From JAFNAG01 sp041501225 (GTDB lineage: Bacteria > Acidobacteriota > UBA6911): a DNA stretch of 19,234 bases. The position numbers and the translations under genes are program-made. The stretch spans positions 1 through 19,234 of the forward strand of contig JBGQNR010000119.1 in NCBI GenBank assembly GCA_041501225.1. Reading direction: 5' to 3'. This document shows, piece by piece, positions 1-5,746 of this stretch (its first letter is position 1; the number at the start of each line of letters is the position of its first letter). The notes beneath the pieces are model-generated. The model made no database searches and had not been told where the DNA came from. It was given only the letters and a program-made list of their open reading frames with translations.

Positions 1-989
1 ATCAATGCAAGGCTTCAATGGGGCCGCGATCAATTGATCGCGGAAACAGGTTCGACCCGTCACAACCCCGCAGCCAGCCACCAAGCTTCAATGGGGCCGC
101 GATCAATTGATCGCGGAAACGAGTGGGTCCATTCTTTTTTAAGCGCATCGACTTTGCTTCAATGGGGCCGCGATCAATTGATCGCGGAAACCGTCTCATC
201 CACCTGGTGGGCGATGTGGTCGATCAGGCTTCAATGGGGCCGCGATCAATTGATCGCGGAAACTTCGTCGAGGGCATGCCTCATATCAAAGGCGAATGGG
301 GCTTCAATGGGGCCGCGATCAATTGATCGCGGAAACACGGGAGCAGCAGTAGCGGTCTGATCCCAACGGGCAAGGCTTCAATGGGGCCGCGATCAATTGA
401 TCGCGGAAACCACCCAGGAGCAAGCCAAGATCGTTTGGGAAACCGCGCTTCAATGGGGCCGCGATCAATTGATCGCGGAAACTTTCAAGGCAATGACGGG
501 CGCGAAATAATATGGCTGGCTTCAATGGGGCCGCGATCAATTGATCGCGGAAACTTCACCATCGAACCGCGTTTTATCTTGCTTGATATCGCTTCAATGG
601 GGCCGCGATCAATTGATCGCGGAAACATCCCCGATGTTGGTGACCCCGTGCCAGTCGATCTCGCTTCAATGGGGCCGCGATCAATTGATCGCGGAAACCG
701 GGATGGCTGGACGAGTGTCTGTGCGTCATGGACATGCTTCAATGGGGCCGCGATCAATTGATCGCGGAAACTTGGGCGAAACAACGAGCATCGGAAACTT
801 CAAAATAGGCTTCAATGGGGCCGCGATCAATTGATCGCGGAAACCTCTTTCGCGATCGGGCAGGCGTTAAAGGTGGCGTCGCTTCAATGGGGCCGCGATC
901 AATTGATCGCGGAAACAAGCGGGCCGTCTGCATGGTGGTTGACTATACCGGATGCTTCAATGGGGCCGCGATCAATTGATCGCGGAAAC
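1..989 (-). CRISPR. CRISPR array, type I-G, 14 identical repeats, cut by left edge
   Basis: Fourteen 36 bp repeats start at 12, 85, 156, 228, 301, 375, 447, 519, 591, 663, 736, 809, 881 and 954. I saw no mismatch between copies. They are separated by 13 complete spacers of 35-38 bp; bases 1-11 are part of another spacer, so the array continues to the left. On the plus strand the repeat begins GCTTCAATGGGG and ends GGAAAC. Its bases 13-32 are a perfect 20 bp palindrome, giving an 8 bp stem with an AATT loop. On the minus strand the repeat ends ATTGAAGC, the usual form of a type I crRNA 5' handle. The cas genes also run on the minus strand toward the array, so transcription is inferred to be minus and the newest spacer to be 917-953. 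The absence of repeat decay suggests this is the leader-proximal part. Confidence 0.98.
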
Positions 990-1174
990 TGCATCTCGTG
1001 TAAAGCTCGAATTGTCAAGGATCTGCCTTCTGGGTTCCGAGCACGGCCTGCGAGCGAAGCCGAAATCTGCCGCCAGTCTGATCATGGCTCGCATAAACCT
1101 CTGATTTTCCATACAAATCCGGGACGCGAGCGCCCCCGCCAATTTCTTCAACACCCCGCCGCTCGCATCGGATA
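990..1174 (-). promoter_or_regulatory. CRISPR leader
   Basis: This 185 bp gap lies between the stop of cas4-cas1 and the first repeat. On the minus strand it ends with a consensus -35 box TTGACA (1013-1018). The hexamer at the matching -10 distance (990-995, GATGCA) is weak, so the core promoter is uncertain. In type I systems the leader carries the array promoter and the integration signals read by Cas1-Cas2. The assignment rests on position and on the inferred crRNA strand. Confidence 0.6.
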
Positions 1175-2953
1175 TCAGCGGGTTACAAAAACAGGGTACG
1201 TGCCGATCTCGCCCTGCAAAAACCGCGCCAGCAAGCGCGCCTGGATCTCCAGCAACCGCCGGTAGCTTACCCGGTAATCGAAAATCGGATGGGTCACCAG
1301 GCTGTCCATCCGCAGCTCGTAGGCCTGGAGCAGCCCCTTCCGTCCCGCAGCCGTGAGCGAAACCGCCGGTCCCGCCGCTACGAAATCCTTTGGCCGGATC
1401 ATACGGTTGTTGATCGCGCTCAGAACCACCGATTCGCCGATCAACGGCCGGAACGGCTCCATGAGATCCAGGGCCAGAGCCGGCCGGCCGAAGCGAGGCT
1501 GGTGATAAAATCCCAGCATCGGGTCAAAGCCCACGGCGTAGCAGGCAATCGTGCAATCCTTCGCCAGCAGACTATAAGCGAATGACAACAGCGCGTTCAC
1601 GGCATCGCGCGGCGGCCGGCGGTTCCTCTGCGAAAAGTCGAACTTGAACTGCCTGGGGACGTCGTCGTCGTCCTCCGCCTTGATCATGCCCGCGAAATCG
1701 CCGAAGTAGAGGCGCGCGCCGTTGCCCTCGATGCCCAGCAATTCTCCGATATTCTGCGCTTCTTCCGCCCTTTCCGCCATCGATTTCATCTGCTGAAGCG
1801 TGACCGCCCTGGGCTCGATGTGATTCCTCTGCAGCATGATTCTCTGGTTGCGGATCTTGCCGGTCACCAGCTTTCGAGCCAGCGCCAGCACAAACCACTC
1901 CTGCTCCGCAAGGCGGTATTGGGCTTTGCGCAGGAAGACATTTTTTGTGTTCAGCCCGATGGTGATGCCGTAAAACCAGCCGCCCTGGGAAAAGTAGCAG
2001 ATGGGAACGTCGGCATAACAGAGCGTCTGTATCGCCTGTGTGGAAAGCTGAATGTTGCCCATCAGATTGAGCTGGGAAATCTCACCGATCCTGATCTCCT
2101 GTTTGAGGGCATCCTTCTCCCGCACCTGAAGCACTTCTCCAGATTTTCCCACGCGCATCCCCTGCGTGTTCAGATATGCCGGCCGGAGATCGTCCCTGGG
2201 AGCAATCAACCGGCGCACGGCGGGAGGTTCGAAGGCGGGGACCGCTGCCTGCGCGCTATCGAGGAACAGCAGGAGCTGGATCCCATTCCCGGACTGCGCG
2301 GGAGCCGATAGGCCGATGGTTTCATCGGGCAGGCAGATCCCGGCCAGCGAGCATCCCTGGCATTTGGGCGAATCCTTCAGCGGGGCTGGAATGCGCCCGG
2401 ATGCCGCCGCGGCGCGCGCTTCCCCGATGAGGCGCACGGTCTCAGCCATCAAAGCTTCGTCGAAGGCCACGCGCACTCTCTGTTTCGTCTTGAAGTAATA
2501 GACGAGGCCTTCTTCGCAGCGATAGCCGTTGTCGCGCAGCACCAACCCCTGCGCAGCAAGCTGGATTCTGTCGGCCGGCCATAGTTCAATGCCTTGGTCG
2601 GTTTCGCGCGGGGTTCCGTGCTTGTAGTCGACCGGCGTGACCAGGCTGCCTGCCGCTTCGACCAGGTCCATGCGTGCAATCACCCCGTGGCGCTCGCTCG
2701 ACAGAGTGACCGACCGCGAGCGGAGCGCGTCCTCGCCCAGATCCTCCGGAGCGGGAAGCCCCGTGGCCTTTTCGTCCACATGCCGGTGCTGGTTCTTGCC
2801 CTCGATGGTGTCGACGCTCTCTTCAAAGATGCCGTCCACCCATTCATAGAAAAACAGCCGCGGGCAATAAGCGAATTCGTTGAGCATGCGCGCCGGCAGG
2901 TAATCAGGCAAAGGGGTCCGGCCGCTTTCCTCCCGTTCTCCCTGGGATTCCAT
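1175..2953 (-). CDS. cas4-cas1: CRISPR-associated Cas4-Cas1 fusion protein
   Basis: The 592-residue protein joins two adaptation enzymes. The N-terminal Cas4 part (about 1-215) is a RecB-like nuclease that trims prespacers and selects the PAM. It shows an iron-sulfur cysteine set (C30, then C198, C201, C207 in the CQGCSLAGIC stretch) and nuclease residues D96, D109 and K111 (VDYK). The Cas1 integrase follows from about 245, with metal ligands E409 (GIEGNG), H484 (GFYHQP) and D496 (ALDLMEPFRP), all intact. Cas4-Cas1 fusions are typical of type I-G, and the Geobacter version is known to drive PAM choice. The ATG lies 4 nt after the cas2 stop without a clear Shine-Dalgarno, so translation is probably coupled to cas2. 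It is the last gene before the leader. Confidence 0.96.
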   Translation of the reverse strand: MESQGEREESGRTPLPDYLPARMLNEFAYCPRLFFYEWVDGIFEESVDTIEGKNQHRHVDEKATGLPAPEDLGEDALRSRSVTLSSERHGVIARMDLVEAAGSLVTPVDYKHGTPRETDQGIELWPADRIQLAAQGLVLRDNGYRCEEGLVYYFKTKQRVRVAFDEALMAETVRLIGEARAAAASGRIPAPLKDSPKCQGCSLAGICLPDETIGLSAPAQSGNGIQLLLFLDSAQAAVPAFEPPAVRRLIAPRDDLRPAYLNTQGMRVGKSGEVLQVREKDALKQEIRIGEISQLNLMGNIQLSTQAIQTLCYADVPICYFSQGGWFYGITIGLNTKNVFLRKAQYRLAEQEWFVLALARKLVTGKIRNQRIMLQRNHIEPRAVTLQQMKSMAERAEEAQNIGELLGIEGNGARLYFGDFAGMIKAEDDDDVPRQFKFDFSQRNRRPPRDAVNALLSFAYSLLAKDCTIACYAVGFDPMLGFYHQPRFGRPALALDLMEPFRPLIGESVVLSAINNRMIRPKDFVAAGPAVSLTAAGRKGLLQAYELRMDSLVTHPIFDYRVSYRRLLEIQARLLARFLQGEIGTYPVFVTR

Positions 2954-2957
2954 GGCG

Positions 2958-3248
2958 TCACACCACGATACAGGGGCTGTCGATGGCGGTATACGGCTTG
3001 CCGAGGGCGGCGATCACCCGCTCGCCGCGCCCTTCGGCCGGACCGAGATTCACGAACAGCACCTGATCTTCCTTATGATTGATGATCTCGCTGAGGTCTG
3101 CCCGGCATTTCGCCAGATCGATCGGCGTCATTTGGCACTCAAACACCGAAAACTGGAGGTGGTCCCCATAGGCGCGCATTTTCTTGTATACCATGCGCAG
3201 CCTCTTTTCGTCGCAGATGTCGTAACAGACCAGGTAGCTCACGCGCAT
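2958..3248 (-). CDS. cas2: CRISPR-associated endoribonuclease-like Cas2
   Basis: Cas2 is the dimeric scaffold that bridges Cas1 dimers in the spacer integration complex. The chosen ATG gives 96 residues, the normal family length, beginning MRVSYLVCYDICDEKRL; D10 is the conserved ferredoxin-fold aspartate after the first strand. Later parts (GDHLQFSVFEC, EDQVLFVNLGP) match the second and third strands. The same frame stays open upstream to 3497, overlapping vapC, but those residues do not look like Cas2, and the core starts exactly at this ATG. The Shine-Dalgarno is weak (GAGTGAGAAAAG, distant). It lies 4 nt upstream of cas4-cas1 and about 195 nt downstream of vapC. Confidence 0.95.
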   Translation of the reverse strand: MRVSYLVCYDICDEKRLRMVYKKMRAYGDHLQFSVFECQMTPIDLAKCRADLSEIINHKEDQVLFVNLGPAEGRGERVIAALGKPYTAIDSPCIVV

Positions 3249-3442
3249 ACGAAATTTATCGGCACTTTTCTCACTCTGAATTGCACCATTCAGCCGGAGT
3301 TGGTTTGGGCCGGGTTCCTCGAAGACATGAATCGATCGTGTTCCTGTGCACTCAATGGATGAGGAGAACTCACGTAACGGCGCGACCAATGCCGCCTCGA
3401 AATATGATAAGAGTTCCATGTGGGCTGGTATTCCCACAGTGG

Positions 3443-3880
3443 TTACTCGAGGGAGGCAGGCCAAACACGCAGACCTGCCTGGCGTGCCGCGGCCCACAGG
3501 CTTCGATCGAATGTTGCCATTGTCACGGGCTCAGCCAGTGAATTTTGCCAGAGGAGGGCGCAGGCCAGATGCACGGCGTCATAGCCGCGCAGCTGATGCT
3601 CCCACGATAACAGGTCAGCGCTTTCCACCACTAGCCCGTCGACCCTGAGCCGGAAGAGGTCAGGCCAGTGAACGCGAAAAAGCTTCACGGCAGCAAAAGC
3701 TTTGCGGCGATCCACAATTCCCATGCGCGCCGCCTTGCAAATTGCGGCGGAAACCTCTGCACGGCTGATGAGCGAGGTCCCGGCCAGATCCGCGGTCGCG
3801 AGCAAGGCCTCCACCGCTGCCGTTCCGGTTTCGAGGACATATCTCTTGACCAGTGCGCTGGCATCCAGATAAAGGATCAT
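3443..3880 (-). CDS. vapC: VapC-type PIN-domain ribonuclease toxin
   Basis: This 145-residue protein is a PIN-domain RNase, the toxin of a type II module. It opens with MILYLDASALVKRY, and the acidic metal-binding set is visible as D6, E42, D101 (GYDAVHLA) and D125 (ATFDRSL), so it appears catalytically intact. The start overlaps the antitoxin stop by 4 nt (ATGA), the usual translational coupling. Members of the family cleave tRNA or rRNA; the target here is unknown. It sits directly upstream of cas2 in the same direction and could contribute read-through transcription into the adaptation genes. Confidence 0.92.
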   Translation of the reverse strand: MILYLDASALVKRYVLETGTAAVEALLATADLAGTSLISRAEVSAAICKAARMGIVDRRKAFAAVKLFRVHWPDLFRLRVDGLVVESADLLSWEHQLRGYDAVHLACALLWQNSLAEPVTMATFDRSLWAAARQAGLRVWPASLE

Positions 3881-4152
3881 CGCCTATCCTCAAGCAGCAT
3901 TTCAGCAAGTGAATGACCTCGCTTGGCCCTGGCAACCGGCTTCAGCGGCTCAGGGCGCCTGCCGTTCCAGTCGGCACGCCCCGAATCGATCATTGCGGAT
4001 AGTTTTTCCTCCAGGGATTGCGCCGTGGGAACAAGCCTGCCCACTGCCTTTCCGTGCTCGGTGACGATGAAGCTTCTGCCCGCCTTGACCTGCCGCAAAT
4101 ACTTGCTGAGTTGCGCCTTCAGTTCCCGCACGCCCACATTCATTTCCGCCAT
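3877..4152 (-). CDS. Phd/YefM-type antitoxin partner of VapC
   Basis: The 91-residue protein begins MAEMNVGVRELKAQLSKYL and continues with KAGRSFIVTEHGKAVGRLV. This is the N-terminal DNA-binding fold of the Phd/YefM family, which autoregulates its operon. The C-terminal half (LEEKLSAMIDSGRADW onward) would wrap the toxin. The start is well supported: GGGAG stands 6 nt before the ATG, and a strong promoter lies 27-55 nt upstream (4179-4207). It overlaps vapC by 4 nt. The pair is inferred to form a neutralised complex that represses the promoter. Confidence 0.9.
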   Translation of the reverse strand: MAEMNVGVRELKAQLSKYLRQVKAGRSFIVTEHGKAVGRLVPTAQSLEEKLSAMIDSGRADWNGRRPEPLKPVARAKRGHSLAEMLLEDRR

Positions 4153-4178
4153 GGCATTCTCCCAAACATTGTGACTAC

Positions 4179-4207
4179 ATCATATCAGATGTCACTACAT
4201 TTTTCAA
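4179..4207 (-). promoter_or_regulatory. Promoter of the Phd-VapC module
   Basis: On the minus strand TTGAAA (4202-4207) and TATGAT (4179-4184) are separated by exactly 17 nt, a near-consensus sigma-70 promoter, followed by a Shine-Dalgarno and the antitoxin ATG. Two direct copies of ATGTAGT occur in and around the -10 region, and ACATC/GATGT arms flank the -10, consistent with an autoregulatory operator. The promoter overlaps the stop codon of the upstream toxin remnant. Confidence 0.7.
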
Positions 4208-4332
4208 CCGGGCGCCACGGCGGCGTTCCCCAGTCCCGGGCCGCGTTTATCGAGTTCAATGTCGTATGTTTGCACATATGGCGAGAGCCCAACCGCGGCC
4301 AGCTGCGATGGGTGGTACTCTTCAATCGACAA
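4204..4332 (-). pseudogene. N-terminal stub of a toxin gene, possibly TumE/DUF6516-like
   Basis: A 42-codon frame starts at a TTG (4330-4332) overlapping the end of the antitoxin gene, as toxins often do, and reads SIEEYHPSQLAAVGLSPYV then QTYDIELDKRGPGLG before a TGA at 4204-4206. The SPYVQ..DIELDKR pattern resembles, from memory, the beginning of TumE/DUF6516 toxins, which are normally about 100 residues. The rest of the gene is missing and the vapBC promoter starts at this point. It is read as a truncation left by decay or by insertion of the neighbouring module. Family assignment is tentative. Confidence 0.4.
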
Positions 4333-4614
4333 TGCTGGACTCCTCAATGGAGGCGCATTTCCGTTCGAGCAGCTGAAGCATGCTGATCTCCATGCGCCAT
4401 TCGGTGACGGAGGGATTTTCCTGGAGCTCTCCAGCCCTCAGCCTCTTCTCGAACTCCATCGAGCTCATTCCGAACCGCCCTTCAAACTCGGCCAATCGAG
4501 CCCGGGTTTTTTCAATCGATGCCTGGAGAAGTTTTTTTCCCTCTCCAACGCAGACTCGACCAGACCCTTGAGCGAGTCTCTGTCTGATGTCTCGATCACA
4601 AGTTGCTGGGTCAA
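4322..4614 (-). pseudogene. Frameshifted small antitoxin-like gene
   Basis: Two frames join into one plausible 97-residue protein if one A is added to the A7 run at 4532-4538 (minus strand). The upstream frame starts at a TTG (4612-4614) with AAGGA about 6 nt before it and reads MTQQLVIETSDRDSLKGLVE then SALEREK. The downstream frame continues KLLQASIEKTRARLAEFEG and RFGMSSMEFEKRLRAGELQ, ending at 4322. The helical, charged C-terminal part resembles small proteins I recall as paired with short toxins. The gene is broken by a 1 nt deletion, a homopolymer sequencing error, or slippage decoding. The start and the partner stub at 4204-4332 support a former toxin-antitoxin pair. Confidence 0.6.
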
Positions 4615-4761
4615 CGTTTTTCCTTATTGTTACTCGGGAAATTGAAATGCAACACACGCGATCGTTGTACGCCATCTGGTTCAGCCATGTCTCAGGGACA
4701 ATGGCAATACGGCAAGATGCTTTGATCCGAATCGACGAGGCGGCGAACTTTATTCGTCCCG

Positions 4762-5028
4762 CTAACATGCCCTATCCAGGAGAAATTCGTTAATAATGGT
4801 TTGGTAACCGACCCCCCGTTTTCTCGCTTCTCGCCGCGCCCAGGCGAGAACCTTCGGGTGCAGGCGAATCGTGGTTGGCAAGTACTTTTCCGCTTCTGCC
4901 TTCGGCGGCCTGCCGCGAATCTGCCGCTGGACGCCGGTCTTTTCCTCGATCGCCTTGCGCGCGGCGGCCAATTCGCGGCGCGTTATTCGCCTCGCCTTTT
5001 CAAAGGGAAATTCCTTTGTATTCTTCAT
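4762..5028 (-). CDS. brnA: BrnA-type antitoxin
   Basis: From the ATG at 5026-5028 the protein has 88 residues, starting MKNTKEFPFEKARRITRREL. The C-terminal half (YLPTTIRLHPKVLAWARREA followed by GVGYQTIINEFLL) is the ribbon-helix-helix DNA-binding domain of the BrnA/CopG-like family. BrnA neutralises BrnT and represses the brnTA promoter. Order (toxin first, antitoxin second) is the usual one for this family. The start lies 29 nt inside brnT, which couples translation. A longer upstream reading of the frame has no recognisable residues and was rejected. Confidence 0.9.
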   Translation of the reverse strand: MKNTKEFPFEKARRITRRELAAARKAIEEKTGVQRQIRGRPPKAEAEKYLPTTIRLHPKVLAWARREARKRGVGYQTIINEFLLDRAC

Positions 5029-5293
5029 AACGCTTCCTCTCCCGCCTGCTGGCGCACCGAGCGCTGATGATCCTGCAGACCCGGCCTCGTTCCCGCGTCG
5101 TGAACACAACCACGAGAATGCCGTGATCCGACTCGCCAATGAGCCACTCCCGCCGCTCTCCGGCCATGGAGTGCTTTTCGTCGGGCGCAATCAGCCCATA
5201 CGGGTCATCAAAAGCGGTGATGGCCTGATCGAAGGTGACACCGTGCTTTGCTGCGTTGAATTGCGCCTTTGCATCATCCCACTCGAATCGCAT
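5000..5293 (-). CDS. brnT: BrnT-type ribonuclease toxin
   Basis: The 97-residue protein starts MRFEWDDAKAQFNAAKHGVT, the signature opening of BrnT, and ends with the conserved RIISARCASRRERKRYEEY segment. BrnT is a RelE-like-fold ribonuclease that inhibits translation. The ATG at 5291-5293 fits the family; an upstream TTG would add six residues lying inside the promoter. Length is normal and conserved parts are intact, so the module is probably functional. It stands between the cas interference operon and the decayed module, all on the minus strand. Confidence 0.93.
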   Translation of the reverse strand: MRFEWDDAKAQFNAAKHGVTFDQAITAFDDPYGLIAPDEKHSMAGERREWLIGESDHGILVVVFTTRERGRVCRIISARCASRRERKRYEEYKGISL

Positions 5294-5297
5294 ATTT

Positions 5298-5327
5298 ATT
5301 GTATGTACCAATATTCATTGCCGTCAA
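5298..5327 (-). promoter_or_regulatory. brnTA promoter
   Basis: TTGACG (5322-5327) and TACAAT (5298-5303) lie 18 nt apart on the minus strand, just before brnT. The -10 box ends 4 nt before the ATG, so the predicted transcript would start at about the ATG itself and be leaderless. No Shine-Dalgarno is seen before the ATG, which agrees with this. Confidence 0.55.
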
Positions 5328-5509
5328 GCAAAAACGGCTGTGAGATACCGGCTGCCAATCGTTCGCCATTGATCCGGACCTGAACAAGTCGTTTTGCCGC
5401 GTCAGAATAAGGAGGACTGGGAAAGCGGCCGGCATAGTAACCACGATGTTACCCAGGTGAGCTGGCCGCGTCGCTTCGGAAAGGCAAGGTCTTCAGTTCG
5501 TTAGTTCCG

Positions 5510-5746
5510 TTAGGGATTTGTTTCGGCCTCTGGCCCGCGAACCATAAACTTCCCGGCGCTCGACCGAACAAAGTGCTGCTCATCCCGAGGCCACCCGAGC
5601 GCCCGCGGCGTCGGAAGCGCCGCAGCCTCCGCTACCACCTGGATGTAAAACGACCGCGCCCGCAACCGCCGCGCTTACCCCCCGCCAACATCGGCCACAT
5701 CGAAGAGGTAGTTCTGAATCCCCGAAATATCCACAAGAACAATCAT
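5510..5746 (-). pseudogene. Relict of a Cas10/Csm1-like palm-domain gene
   Basis: The frame opens with an ATG overlapping the csb2 stop (ATGA, 5743-5746) and reads MIVLVDISGIQNYLFDVADV GGG, then TAA (5675-5677). It continues in the same frame with ARRLRARSFYIQVVAEAAAL and, later, SSAGKFMVRGPE before TAA at 5510-5512. The D-I-S-G-I-Q strand, the R-L-R-A-R-S-F-Y-I-Q helix and the G-x-F segment occur in the order and spacing of the first palm region of Cas10/Csm1. A CAA-to-TAA change would explain the first stop. Only 78 codons remain, with no HD domain upstream and no GGDD part downstream. Its coupling to csb2 shows it was once the next gene of the type I-G operon. The identification is from motif recall and is not verified by a search. 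Confidence 0.65.

Noticed and set aside
34..1265. Several open frames on both strands across the array, with repeated MGPRSIDRGN or FPRSIDRGPIEA peptides
   Set aside because: They are translations of the CRISPR repeat itself and track its periodicity; they are not genes.
1175..2953. Cas4 fused to Cas1 considered as a novel fusion
   Set aside because: It is an established trait of type I-G adaptation modules such as that of Geobacter.
5296..5448. A 50-codon minus-strand frame with residues such as RLVQVRINGERLAAGISQPF
   Set aside because: No start codon or family match, and it runs through the brnTA promoter; chance cannot be excluded.
3249..5742. Search by eye for degenerate CRISPR repeats near the toxin genes, as in RNA-antitoxin systems guarded by Cas
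   Set aside because: I found no copy of the palindrome or of the ATTGAAGC end beside a short toxin frame.
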